This document shows positions 35,842 through 43,936 of a stretch of DNA of 64,000 nt, one piece after another. The notes beneath the pieces were generated by a model. It saw only the letters and a program-made list of their open reading frames with translations, was not told where the DNA came from and ran no database searches. This stretch comes from Anianibacter sp965662745 (GTDB lineage Bacteria > Pseudomonadota > Alphaproteobacteria > Rhodobacterales > Rhodobacteraceae). The stretch's first letter is position 1. Every line of letters starts with the position of its first letter. Location: the NCBI GenBank assembly GCA_965662745.1, contig CBFIJK010000002.1, positions 62,001 to 126,000 of the forward strand, read 5' to 3'. The position numbers were made by a program, and so were the translations under genes.

Positions 35842-37401
35842 CTACGCTGCACCCTGTGACGCATCCTGGCCGAGGATCTTGCGCTGGTAAGCGCGCCAGG
35901 TCATCGCCCATTTCGCCGGATCTTCGAACGCGTCGCCCTTGGCCTGCGCGACTGGCTGGTTGTGGGGGGCGGTCTTGACCAGTTCGGGAGTCTCGCGCGC
36001 CTCTTCGGCAATCTTCGCGATGACGGCGATCCATGTGTCGATATCGTCCTTTGACCACAACTCTCCGGCTTCGGGGGTGAAGGGTTCGGCGACGATCCAG
36101 GGCTCGTGGCTCATCCAGTAGGGATCGATGCCGTAATCAGCCATGCGGTTGGCGAAATCGGCGGTCGAGACACCGGTTTCCTCGGTCAACGGCCCCAGCG
36201 ACCAGCGCGTCATTTCCATCCGCCATGCGTTGATGCCGGGGTTGGAGATCTCGAGCCCCGGTATCTCGGCCAGCTTCTTGTCCATGTAATTGTTCGCTAC
36301 GACTGAAATGTCCGAGGCAAGATCGATCCCCTCAGCACCCATTGCACGGGACCAGGCATAGGCCTTCACGACCTGCGGGATGTTGCCCCAGTATTCGCGC
36401 ACCTTGCCGGTGGATTTCGGGCGGTCCTCGTCCAGTCGGTACGTGTCGCCCTCCTTCACGACCACCGGGCCGGGGACGTAGGGCGCAAGCGCTTCGGTGC
36501 AGCCGAAGGCGCCGACGGCGGGCCCGCCGCCCGCCTTGGGCGCGCCGAAGGTCTTGTGCAGCATGAACATGCAGGCATCAAAGCCCAGTTCGCGAGCCGA
36601 CAGCTTGCCCATCACACCGTTGAAATTCGCATGATCGTAGAAACACAGCGCACCCGCTTCTTTCGCGATCCGCGTCCATTCCTTTATCTCGGGATTGTAG
36701 ATGCCCATGTCGTCGGGATTGTTGATCATGATCAGTGCGGTCTTTTCGCTGACCGCCGCTTTCAGCGCATCGAGAGACGGATAGCCGTTCTCTTCCAGCG
36801 GCAGGTTCACAACGTCGAATCCCGCCGCTGCCGCCGTCGCCGGATTGCACGGATGCGCCTGAACGGAAGTGACCATTTCGGTCCGCTGATCCAGCATCCC
36901 CTTGTCGGCCCAATAGGCACGCGCGACCGTCGCCATCGTGTAGGCCGCATCCGCGCCGCCGCCCGCCTGGAAGATGAACTGATCCATGCCGGACAGGCTT
37001 TGCAGGATGCCGTCGAAATCATGCACTATCTCAAGCACACCCTGTAGTGTTTCCTGCGGCTGGTAGGGATGCACGCTGGCCAGTTCTGGGCGTAGCGTCG
37101 CGTATTCGGCGGTCTTCGAGTTGTACTTCATCGTGCAAGTGCCAAAGAGGCTGATGCCCATCATGCCCAGCGTCATCTGGCTCAGGTGCAAGTAGTGCCT
37201 TTGCGCCTCGAACTCGGTGATCTCGGGCAGGACGGGCACGTCCTTGCGGGCCATCGCGCCGGGGATCAGGGCCTCTCCGGCAGCCTTGGCGACGCGCGGC
37301 TCTGGTGCGTCGAAGATCTGTCCGCGCGCGCCGGGTCGGCCGATCTCGTAGATCACCGGCTCGTCCCATTTCGCGGCGTGGAATTCGGGAATGCGGGTCA
37401 T
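35842..37401 (-). CDS. GcvPB-like PLP-dependent decarboxylase subunit
   Basis: Homologue of the C-terminal half of glycine decarboxylase (P-protein subunit 2), 519 residues. Recognisable are GTCTMKYNSK (about residues 88-96), HPYQPQETLQG (111-121), YDHANFNGVMG and the PLP Lys283 in MLHKTFGAPKAGGGPAVG. In true P-proteins this last site is usually HKTF-x-x-PHGGGGPG, so the His and one Gly are changed here. It overlaps the GcvPA-like gene by four bases. No gcvH or gcvT lies nearby. I infer a decarboxylase or lyase for another amino acid, or a divergent glycine enzyme. Confidence 0.84.
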   Translation of the reverse strand: MTRIPEFHAAKWDEPVIYEIGRPGARGQIFDAPEPRVAKAAGEALIPGAMARKDVPVLPEITEFEAQRHYLHLSQMTLGMMGISLFGTCTMKYNSKTAEYATLRPELASVHPYQPQETLQGVLEIVHDFDGILQSLSGMDQFIFQAGGGADAAYTMATVARAYWADKGMLDQRTEMVTSVQAHPCNPATAAAAGFDVVNLPLEENGYPSLDALKAAVSEKTALIMINNPDDMGIYNPEIKEWTRIAKEAGALCFYDHANFNGVMGKLSARELGFDACMFMLHKTFGAPKAGGGPAVGAFGCTEALAPYVPGPVVVKEGDTYRLDEDRPKSTGKVREYWGNIPQVVKAYAWSRAMGAEGIDLASDISVVANNYMDKKLAEIPGLEISNPGINAWRMEMTRWSLGPLTEETGVSTADFANRMADYGIDPYWMSHEPWIVAEPFTPEAGELWSKDDIDTWIAVIAKIAEEARETPELVKTAPHNQPVAQAKGDAFEDPAKWAMTWRAYQRKILGQDASQGAA

Positions 37402-38804
37402 TGCACGATCTCCTTCAGGGTCGCTGCCAGTCTGTCGATATCGTCGGCGGTATGGATCTCGGTGACGCAGTAGAGTGCTGATTGACCCAGCGCGTTGTCC
37501 TCGTTCGAGATGTCCTTGCCCCCGAAAATCCCTTTGGAGTGAAGGGCCGAGTTGATCTCGGCAACGGTCTTTCCGGTGTCGTCGAAATTGACGACGAACT
37601 CCTTGAACGTGGTCTCGGGCCAAACGATATTGACGCCCGGAACCGCGTCCAGTCTCTTCGCGGCATAGCGCGCATTCGACACGATCAATGTTCCGACCTC
37701 GCGAAAGCCCTGCGGGCCCAAGAGGCTCATATATACAGCGCCTGCGATGGCCCAGAGATAGGTTGAATTGCCGGTCCAGTCCTTGCCATGCTCGCGTGAG
37801 CCATAGGAATTCTGGTGCGGACAGGCGAGGCCGAAGGCGTGCTCGCCGTCTTTGAGGGTCTCCACGATCGAGACCAGAAAGCCGTTATATTCCAGCACAT
37901 ATTTCTCTTCATCGCGCGAAGCGATGAACCCGCCTGCGCCGCCTCCGCATTGCATGTGAACCCCTAGCGTCTGCACCGGGCCCGTGACGATATCCACGCC
38001 GTAGTCGCCGGGTGCGGTCATCACGCCAAGGCTGATCGGATCGACGCCGACGATGGTCTCGGCGCCAGCGGCGCGCGCGGCTTTGGCAATCTCGGCGGCC
38101 TCGGTTTCGATGGTGCCAAGATAGGCGGGGTTCTCGAAATAGACGGCGGCAACATCGGGGCCGAGCTTTGATTTCAAATCCGCCAGATCCATGCGGCCGT
38201 TTGTCGGATCGGCATCGACCATAACGATCTCGATCCGGCCGGCCATGCCCTCGGGCTTGCAATAGGTCCGGACGACCGACAGCCGCTCTGGATCCGACAG
38301 CGTCGGCAAGAGCACTTTGGACCGACCGTTGATCCGCGCCGCCATGCGGATCGCGTGGCCAATGGCGCAGCCCCAGGAATAGACCGGCAGTTGCACCACA
38401 TCGAGGTTCAAAAGCGCGCCGAGTTGCGAGGAAAACTCGAACCACGCCTGGTTACGCCCGTGATCGGACTGGTAGCTGCCCCAGACATTCGTCGCGAACT
38501 CTGTACGACCGACGATCTCGTCCACGACGGCGGGGACATGGTGCTGCCAAACGCCCGCGCCCAGAAAGCTGAGCGTCGTCTCGCAGTTCCCGTTCTTCTT
38601 CAACTTGCCGATCAAATCGCGGCGCAAAGCCAGTTCGGACGACAACTGCGGCGGAAGGTCGAGAGGGTTCGAGCGGAAGTGGTCTTCGGGGATTTGCTGG
38701 AAGACCTCGCGCGGTGAGGACACGCCGATTTCGTCCATCATGGCCTTGAGGGCGCCGGGCGCGGAATTGGCCATCCAGGGGTGGGACAGGTCACTTTCGG
38801 TCAT
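37398..38804 (-). CDS. GcvPA-like PLP enzyme subunit
   Basis: Homologue of P-protein subunit 1 (glycine dehydrogenase, N-terminal half), 468 residues. The typical opening (GALKAMMDEIGVSSPREVFQQIP), SFLGAGVWQHHVPAVVDEI and YFENPAYLGTIE are visible. The family block (GGGAGGFIASRDEEKYV) is present. The frame is open to 38882, but the ATG at 38804 has GGAGGA upstream and leaves room for operator site D. It forms a heterodimer-type pair with the following gene (ATGA overlap). Confidence 0.84.
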   Translation of the reverse strand: MTESDLSHPWMANSAPGALKAMMDEIGVSSPREVFQQIPEDHFRSNPLDLPPQLSSELALRRDLIGKLKKNGNCETTLSFLGAGVWQHHVPAVVDEIVGRTEFATNVWGSYQSDHGRNQAWFEFSSQLGALLNLDVVQLPVYSWGCAIGHAIRMAARINGRSKVLLPTLSDPERLSVVRTYCKPEGMAGRIEIVMVDADPTNGRMDLADLKSKLGPDVAAVYFENPAYLGTIETEAAEIAKAARAAGAETIVGVDPISLGVMTAPGDYGVDIVTGPVQTLGVHMQCGGGAGGFIASRDEEKYVLEYNGFLVSIVETLKDGEHAFGLACPHQNSYGSREHGKDWTGNSTYLWAIAGAVYMSLLGPQGFREVGTLIVSNARYAAKRLDAVPGVNIVWPETTFKEFVVNFDDTGKTVAEINSALHSKGIFGGKDISNEDNALGQSALYCVTEIHTADDIDRLAATLKEIVQ

Positions 38805-38855
38805 GGCGTCGGGTCCTCCGCGTGTTGGGCTGGGCTTGGCTTGATCTAAACAAAC

Positions 38856-38870
38856 GTGCGCATATCGCAC
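38856..38870. promoter_or_regulatory. Candidate IclR operator (site D)
   Basis: GTGCGCATATCGCAC, a perfect GTGCG-N5-CGCAC palindrome 52 bases before the ATG of the GcvPA-like gene and just after the stop of the upstream kinase-like gene. It marks an internal promoter for the GcvP-like pair. Confidence 0.65.
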
Positions 38871-38878
38871 AACTGCTT

Positions 38879-39985
38879 TCATTCAGAGGTCACGCGCATC
38901 ATCGTTACGCGGCCGGCGCCGGTTACAACGCGATGAAAGCCCGACAGCTTGGCGTCGAGACCGGCATCACCGGTATCGACCAGAAGGCGCGGTGCGGCGA
39001 GCACGGCGAGCTTTTCTGGCGAGGCGATGAGGATCAGTCCTTCGCGCTCGGCGCGTTTCAGGATTTCCGCGTCGATTTGTTGATTCCCGCGCCCGATGAC
39101 GAATCCCTGTTGGCCGGTCACGCCAAGAACGATCCGTACTTGGCGGTCGGCGAGAAGCGCATGCAGGTCAGCGGCCGCCGCATCCCGCGCAACGACTTCG
39201 CCGTCCAGCAGCGCATCGACGCCAAGCAGTGTTGGGGTGTGGCCAGCCGCCTGCATCACCGCGCCCGCGCTGCGGCCCGGGCCGATGATGTAGAGGATGC
39301 CGGGCTGCATCGCGGCAGCGATGTCTTTTGCGGCACCATTCACGGCGCCTTCGGTATCGGGTGGCGGCCCGCCTTTGGCGGCCTGCATCAGCCCTGCCTG
39401 CGCCGGGGTTTGCGCCAAGCTGTATAACTGGGGAGATATAGTTCCCGCCCGCAGCGCCGCTTCGTCGATATCCATGATCTCGGCCTCGCGCCAACGGATA
39501 CGGTCTGGTGCGCCAAGGATGTCCGCGATCAGTGCGCCCGCTGCGCGGGGGGTCACAGCGAAGACACCGGAATGCATTTTCACGCCTGCCGGAATGCCAA
39601 GCATCGGCGTGTTCGTTGCGGCCTTTGCAACGTCGCGCGCGGTGCCGTCACCGCCGGTAAAGACGATCAGATCGCAGTCACTGAGGGCTGCAGCGGCGGT
39701 CCGCGTATCGCGGGCGGTGCCCGTTAGCGGCGGCATTGCGATGGGGCGAATTTTCAGGTCCAGCCCCGCGACCCAATCCCCGCCAAGCGGTCCAAGAGGG
39801 GTCTTCAGTTCAGCCCCGGGAGCGCGGCTAGCCAGAAGGGACAGCGCCTCGCGCGTTCGCAGCCCCGCCCGTTCCACAGCACCGCGTGCGCGCGCCTCGG
39901 CGACGGTGCCCGGGCCATCGGTGCCCTTCAGCCCGACAGCACCGCCCATTCCAGCAACCGGGTTCACGACAAGTCCGATTCGCAT
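38879..39985 (-). CDS. ATP-NAD kinase-like protein (AcoX-type family)
   Basis: Protein of 368 residues with the NAD/diacylglycerol-kinase fold. The phosphate-binding motif is VFTGGDGTARDVAKA, preceded by an N-terminal IGLVVNPVAGMGG. It belongs to the ATP-NAD kinase/AcoX-like group found inside acetoin and other dehydrogenase clusters, where its substrate is not established. It lies upstream of the GcvP-like pair on the same strand and is divergent from the aldo-keto reductase/Rid fusion. A cofactor role for one of the many NAD(P) enzymes here is possible. Confidence 0.8.
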   Translation of the reverse strand: MRIGLVVNPVAGMGGAVGLKGTDGPGTVAEARARGAVERAGLRTREALSLLASRAPGAELKTPLGPLGGDWVAGLDLKIRPIAMPPLTGTARDTRTAAAALSDCDLIVFTGGDGTARDVAKAATNTPMLGIPAGVKMHSGVFAVTPRAAGALIADILGAPDRIRWREAEIMDIDEAALRAGTISPQLYSLAQTPAQAGLMQAAKGGPPPDTEGAVNGAAKDIAAAMQPGILYIIGPGRSAGAVMQAAGHTPTLLGVDALLDGEVVARDAAAADLHALLADRQVRIVLGVTGQQGFVIGRGNQQIDAEILKRAEREGLILIASPEKLAVLAAPRLLVDTGDAGLDAKLSGFHRVVTGAGRVTMMRVTSE

Positions 39986-40013
39986 GGTATCCCCGCATCT
40001 GCCTTGTGGCGTC

Positions 40014-40037
40014 GTTCATTTTGCGCACAGATGTTCG
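40014..40037. promoter_or_regulatory. Candidate IclR operator (site E)
   Basis: GTTCATTTTGCGCAC (40014-40028) followed after AGAT by GTTCG (40033-40037). It lies in the 76-base divergent gap between the kinase-like gene and the aldo-keto reductase/Rid fusion. Confidence 0.7.
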
Positions 40038-40061
40038 GAAAGAAAAGGGACGGAAGCGCGC

Positions 40062-41525
40062 ATGGAACAACCGACAACTACCAAGCTTGGTCGATTCACC
40101 ATCCGGCGGCTGGTTACGGGCCTGTGGCAGATGGCCGATCAGGAGCGTGACGGACGCGCGCTTGATCTGGATCGCGCGGCAGAGGCGCTGGTGGAGTATT
40201 CGCGCGCCGGGTTCGATACATTCGACATGGCCGATCACTATGGCAGCGCCGAGATCGTGGCTGGCATGGCAGCAAAGGCCCTGCGCGATGCGGGCGAGAC
40301 GCCGCCGGTGATCCTGACCAAATGGTGCCCAGAGCCTGGCCCAATGGATGCTGGGACGGTGCGGCAGGGGGTCGAGACTGCGCTCGAACGGCTTGGAGCG
40401 GACCGCGTGGATGTCATGCAGTTCCATTGGTGGCGCTACGAGATGCCGGAATACCTTGATGCGATGGCCCATCTCGCCCGCCTGCGCGACGAAGGGCTGA
40501 TCGGCGAGATCGGCCTGACGAATTTCGATGCTCAGCACTTGCGGCTCTTGCTTAAAGAGGGCCTGCCGATCGCGTCGAACCAAGTCTGCTTTTCTATGCT
40601 CGATCGCCGCGCAGCCGGGGAGCTTTCAGAGGTCGCGCGCGCCCACGACGTCACGCTGCTGGCCTTTGGCACGCTGGCGGGGGGCTTCTTGTCAGACCGC
40701 TGGGCGGGGCAGCCGGAACCCAGGACGATCGAGGATTGGAGCCGGATGAAATACGCCCGCTTCATCGATACCGCCGGGGGCTGGGACAGGTTCCAAGGTC
40801 TGCTGACTACCCTATCGGGCATCGCTAAGAAGCATGGCAGGTCGATCTCGAACGTCGCCTCGGCCTGGGCGCTGTCGCATGACGCTATTGGTGCCACAAT
40901 CATCGGCGCGCGGCTGGGCGAGAACGAACATCGGCATGACAATCTGAAAGCCTTGTCGCTACCCCTTGATGACGAAGACCTCGCCGCACTGGCTGCCGGG
41001 ACCGCTGCGCTTGAACAGATCCCCGGCGATTGCGGGGATGAGTACCGCAAGCCGCCCTTCCTTACGGCCTCGGGTGATCTCAGCCACCATCTTGATGCGC
41101 TGCCGCCGGTCTTTCCCACTGCCGAGACACGCCCGGGACGCATCCGCGCCGAGTCGGGTTCGATATGGGAAGAGAAGGCCGGGTTCGCGCGTGCGCTGCG
41201 CGACGGAAACCGCATTCTTGTCAGCGGCACCACTGCCACGACGCCGACAGGCGATCCGGTCTGCGAAGGCGATGCCGAGGGGCAGGCGGTCTATATCCTC
41301 GATAAAATCACCGCCGCGATCGAGGCTCTGGGCGGCACGCTTGCCGATGTCGCCCGTACGCGCATCTACCTCCAGCGGGTGGAGGACTGGCAAGCGGTGT
41401 CCAAGGTCCATTCCCGGTATTTCATCGACATTCGCCCGGCGAACACCCTGATCAGCGGGATCGAGATCATCGGTCCCTACATGGTCGAGATCGAGGCTGA
41501 GGCGATCCTGCCCTCTGCGCAGTGA
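40062..41525 (+). CDS. Aldo/keto reductase fused to a Rid (YjgF)-family domain
   Basis: Two-domain protein of 487 residues. Residues 1 to about 330 form an aldo/keto reductase with the tetrad Asp55, Tyr60, Lys87 and His122 (FDMADHYGSAE, ILTKWCPEP, MQFHWWRYE). Residues about 370-487 form a Rid/YjgF domain (ILVSGTTATTPTGDPV, ARTRIYLQRVEDW). The Arg of true RidA enamine/imine deaminases, expected after Pro-Ala, is Asn here (RPANTLISG), so it belongs to an Arg-less Rid subgroup. The ATG at 40062 follows AAAAGGGA. A fused reductase and imine-handling domain fits a pathway with amine oxidases that release imines. Confidence 0.88.
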   Translation: MEQPTTTKLGRFTIRRLVTGLWQMADQERDGRALDLDRAAEALVEYSRAGFDTFDMADHYGSAEIVAGMAAKALRDAGETPPVILTKWCPEPGPMDAGTVRQGVETALERLGADRVDVMQFHWWRYEMPEYLDAMAHLARLRDEGLIGEIGLTNFDAQHLRLLLKEGLPIASNQVCFSMLDRRAAGELSEVARAHDVTLLAFGTLAGGFLSDRWAGQPEPRTIEDWSRMKYARFIDTAGGWDRFQGLLTTLSGIAKKHGRSISNVASAWALSHDAIGATIIGARLGENEHRHDNLKALSLPLDDEDLAALAAGTAALEQIPGDCGDEYRKPPFLTASGDLSHHLDALPPVFPTAETRPGRIRAESGSIWEEKAGFARALRDGNRILVSGTTATTPTGDPVCEGDAEGQAVYILDKITAAIEALGGTLADVARTRIYLQRVEDWQAVSKVHSRYFIDIRPANTLISGIEIIGPYMVEIEAEAILPSAQ

Positions 41526-41572
41526 TCCAAACAAAACGTTGACTCGTGAACGGTTCTCACCGACGCTGTTTT

Positions 41573-41596
41573 CGCACAAGCGTTCGTTTTGCGCAC
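41573..41596. promoter_or_regulatory. Candidate IclR operator (site F)
   Basis: GTTCGTTTTGCGCAC (41582-41596), preceded at four bases by another CGCAC (41573-41577), so the third half-site lies on the other side. It lies 72 bases upstream of the start of the amino-acid binding-protein gene. Confidence 0.7.
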
Positions 41597-41668
41597 AAAT
41601 CGGGAATTGAACCCGATGGCATGATTGGACCGGGAAACCGGCCGACCGACATGGGAGATTACCAAGCT

Positions 41669-42478
41669 ATGAAGAAAAGAACCTTTCTTTCGGCCCTCGC
41701 AGGCTTTGCCGTGGCGCTGTCCACCACTGCGGCGGTCCAGGCGAAAAGCCTCGACGATATCCTGTCCGATGGCGTGATCCGCATCGGCATCAACCCCAAC
41801 TTCCCGAACATGAGCACCCGAAACGATTCCGGCGAATGGGAAGGCTTTGACATTGATGTCGGCCAGGCGCTTGCCGACGCCATCGGCGTCGAGGTGGAAT
41901 GGGTGCCGACCGAAACGCCCCAGCGCGTGCCGTTCCTTGTGTCGGACCGTATCGACATCTCGCTTGGCGCGCTGACACGCAACACCGAGCGCGCAAAGCT
42001 GATCGACTACACCGTTCCGCTGCATACCGAAGTGCTTGCCGTGCTTGCCACCGACCAGATCGAGGGTGACAGCTGGGAAGACTTCAACAAGGAAGGCGTG
42101 ACGCTTGCCAACATGCGCGGCAACTGGACCGTGGACTGGATCCAGGAAAACATGCCCAACGTCGAGCTTGAGCTTGTCGATACGCTTGCTGACACGGTTC
42201 GCCTTGTCGGGCAGGGCCGGGCCGATGCCATCGTCGAGAATATCGACTTCTTCATGGCCTTCACCGAGAACTATCCCGACACCACCTGGCGCGTGGTCGA
42301 GAATCCGATCTTCGTGGCCTACTGCGCGATCGGTGTCGCTCAAGGCAATGACAACCTGACCGAGGTTCTGAACATCGCTCTCTACAACATGCATTCCAGC
42401 GGCATGATAAACGAGACGTGGGAAAAGCATTACGGCGCGCCGATGCTGCGCACGGTCGATCCCGTTCCCTACTTCTGA
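41669..42478 (+). CDS. Polar amino-acid ABC importer binding protein (family 3)
   Basis: Periplasmic solute-binding protein, 269 residues, with a Sec signal (MKKRTFLSALAGFAVALSTTAAVQA). The family 3 fold is shown by IRIGINPNFPNMS, WEGFDIDVGQALADAIGVEVEW and DISLGALTRNTERAKLIDYTVP. An ATG 18 bases upstream (41651) is a less likely start. It is the first gene of a binding-protein/permease/permease/ATPase operon continuing into GST, HypD-like and proline-racemase-like genes, so its ligand is probably an imino acid such as a hydroxyproline. Confidence 0.9.
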   Translation: MKKRTFLSALAGFAVALSTTAAVQAKSLDDILSDGVIRIGINPNFPNMSTRNDSGEWEGFDIDVGQALADAIGVEVEWVPTETPQRVPFLVSDRIDISLGALTRNTERAKLIDYTVPLHTEVLAVLATDQIEGDSWEDFNKEGVTLANMRGNWTVDWIQENMPNVELELVDTLADTVRLVGQGRADAIVENIDFFMAFTENYPDTTWRVVENPIFVAYCAIGVAQGNDNLTEVLNIALYNMHSSGMINETWEKHYGAPMLRTVDPVPYF

Positions 42479-42493
42479 TCGTCGGACGTCTTA

Positions 42494-42520
42494 GCCTCGT
42501 CCCCTAGCCGGGGGCGAGGC
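42494..42520 (+). other. Stem-loop after the amino-acid binding-protein gene
   Basis: GCCTCGTCCCC (42494-42504) pairs with GGGGGCGAGGC (42510-42520) around the loop TAGCC, with one T:G pair. It sits 15 bases after the stop and before the first permease. Confidence 0.7.
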
Positions 42521-42545
42521 GACGCCAGTTGGAGTCATCCCTTTC

Positions 42546-43223
42546 GTGAACTACAGATTTCAATTCGGTGTGGTCTGGGACAATTTCGGCCAGCTGCTGG
42601 AGGGCGCATGGCTGACGTTTCAGCTTGGTGTATTCGCCTTCGCGGGCGGGGCACTGATTGGCCTCTTTTGTGCTGCGGTGAAGACTTATGCGCCGCAGCC
42701 TTTCCGGTTTCTGGTCGATACCTATGTCGTGTTCATTACCAACACCCCGGCGCTGATCCAAATCTACTTTCTATATTTCGGCCTGCCCGAGGCAGGTATC
42801 CGCTGGTCCAACGAGGCGTGCCTTCTGATCGGCCTGACGTTGAACGCGGGCGCCTACCTGACGCTGATCCTGCGTGCCGGGTTCATTTCGGTGCGCATCA
42901 CCGAGATCGAGGCGGGGCAGACGCTTGGCATGTCTCTGATCCAGCAGGTCCGTTACATCATCGTCCCGCATATCGCCAAATCCATCTATCCAGCGCTGGC
43001 GAATTTCTTCATCGTCGTTCTGGTCATGGGCACTTCGGTCGGCGCGCTGATCGGCGTGGATGAATTGACCGGGCAGGCGATCAACCTCTCTTCGGTCAAC
43101 TACCGCTGGCTGGAATACTTCACCGTGGTCGCCGGCATGTATGTCGTCCTGACCTTCGTCGCCTCCATCGGTCTGGCGCTTCTGGGGCGCTGGGCATTCC
43201 GGGTGAAGGCGAGGATTTTCTGA
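42546..43223 (+). CDS. Polar amino-acid ABC permease (HisM/GlnP type, 1)
   Basis: Inner-membrane permease of 225 residues. It starts at GTG with GGAG upstream. The N-terminal segment WDNFGQLLEGAWLTFQLGV and the EAA loop EIEAGQTLGMSLIQQVRYIIVP are typical. It overlaps the next permease by one base (TGATG). Confidence 0.9.
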   Translation: MNYRFQFGVVWDNFGQLLEGAWLTFQLGVFAFAGGALIGLFCAAVKTYAPQPFRFLVDTYVVFITNTPALIQIYFLYFGLPEAGIRWSNEACLLIGLTLNAGAYLTLILRAGFISVRITEIEAGQTLGMSLIQQVRYIIVPHIAKSIYPALANFFIVVLVMGTSVGALIGVDELTGQAINLSSVNYRWLEYFTVVAGMYVVLTFVASIGLALLGRWAFRVKARIF

Positions 43224-43936
43224 TGGAACGTATCCTCGAACAGGCGCCGCGCTTTTTCTCGGCCAACAACATGTGGCTGCTTCTGGAAGCAGCCGGAATG
43301 ACATTGGGGATGACCCTTGTTGGCTGCCTGATCGGCTTTGGTCTGGCCTTCGTGCTGGTGTTTCTACGTCAGACGCCGGGCCTGTGGGCTCTGCCACTGC
43401 GTTTTGTCTGCATCGTCTATGTCGAGGTGTTCCGCCGCATCCCCTTCCTCGTGGTGGTCTATCTGGTGCTGTTCTTCATTCAGGCGGTGACCCCGGACGC
43501 GTCGCTCTTCACCATAGCAGTGATCGCCATCTGCCTCTACGCGGTGGCCTATACCGCCGACATCATCCGCGGCGGGATCGAAAGCGTGCCGACGACCCAA
43601 TCCGAGGCCGCGGTCGCGATGAACATGTCTCGTCTGCAAACCATGGTTTGGGTCGTCCTTCCGCAAGCCTGGCCCGTCATCGTGCCGCCTGCCATCGCTT
43701 TTGCCGTAGCCTTCATCAAGGACACCGCGCTTGTCAGTCAGGTCGGCGTGTTCGAGCTGACATTCCGGGGCAAGGAACTGAACAACCAAGGCTTTTCAGG
43801 TCTCCTCGTCTTCGGCGCCATTGCGATGTGCTATTTCATCCTGTCCTTCCCACTGAGCCTTCTGGGCCAACATCTGGAGAAACGTCTTGGCACACCTCGC
43901 GGTCAGCGACGTAAGAGCAAAATATGGCACCCTTGA
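43223..43936 (+). CDS. Polar amino-acid ABC permease (HisM/GlnP type, 2)
   Basis: Inner-membrane permease, 237 residues. Several hydrophobic helices are visible, with the EAA-type loop TQSEAAVAMNMSRLQTMVWVV and the segment VYVEVFRRIPFLVVVYLVLF. Its 3' end overlaps the ATPase gene by 50 bases. Confidence 0.9.
   Translation: MERILEQAPRFFSANNMWLLLEAAGMTLGMTLVGCLIGFGLAFVLVFLRQTPGLWALPLRFVCIVYVEVFRRIPFLVVVYLVLFFIQAVTPDASLFTIAVIAICLYAVAYTADIIRGGIESVPTTQSEAAVAMNMSRLQTMVWVVLPQAWPVIVPPAIAFAVAFIKDTALVSQVGVFELTFRGKELNNQGFSGLLVFGAIAMCYFILSFPLSLLGQHLEKRLGTPRGQRRKSKIWHP

Noticed and set aside
35842..38804. Naming the pair gcvPA/gcvPB and calling a glycine cleavage system.
   Set aside because: No gcvH or gcvT is present in the window and the PLP-site motif is altered, so the symbol would claim more than the sequence shows.
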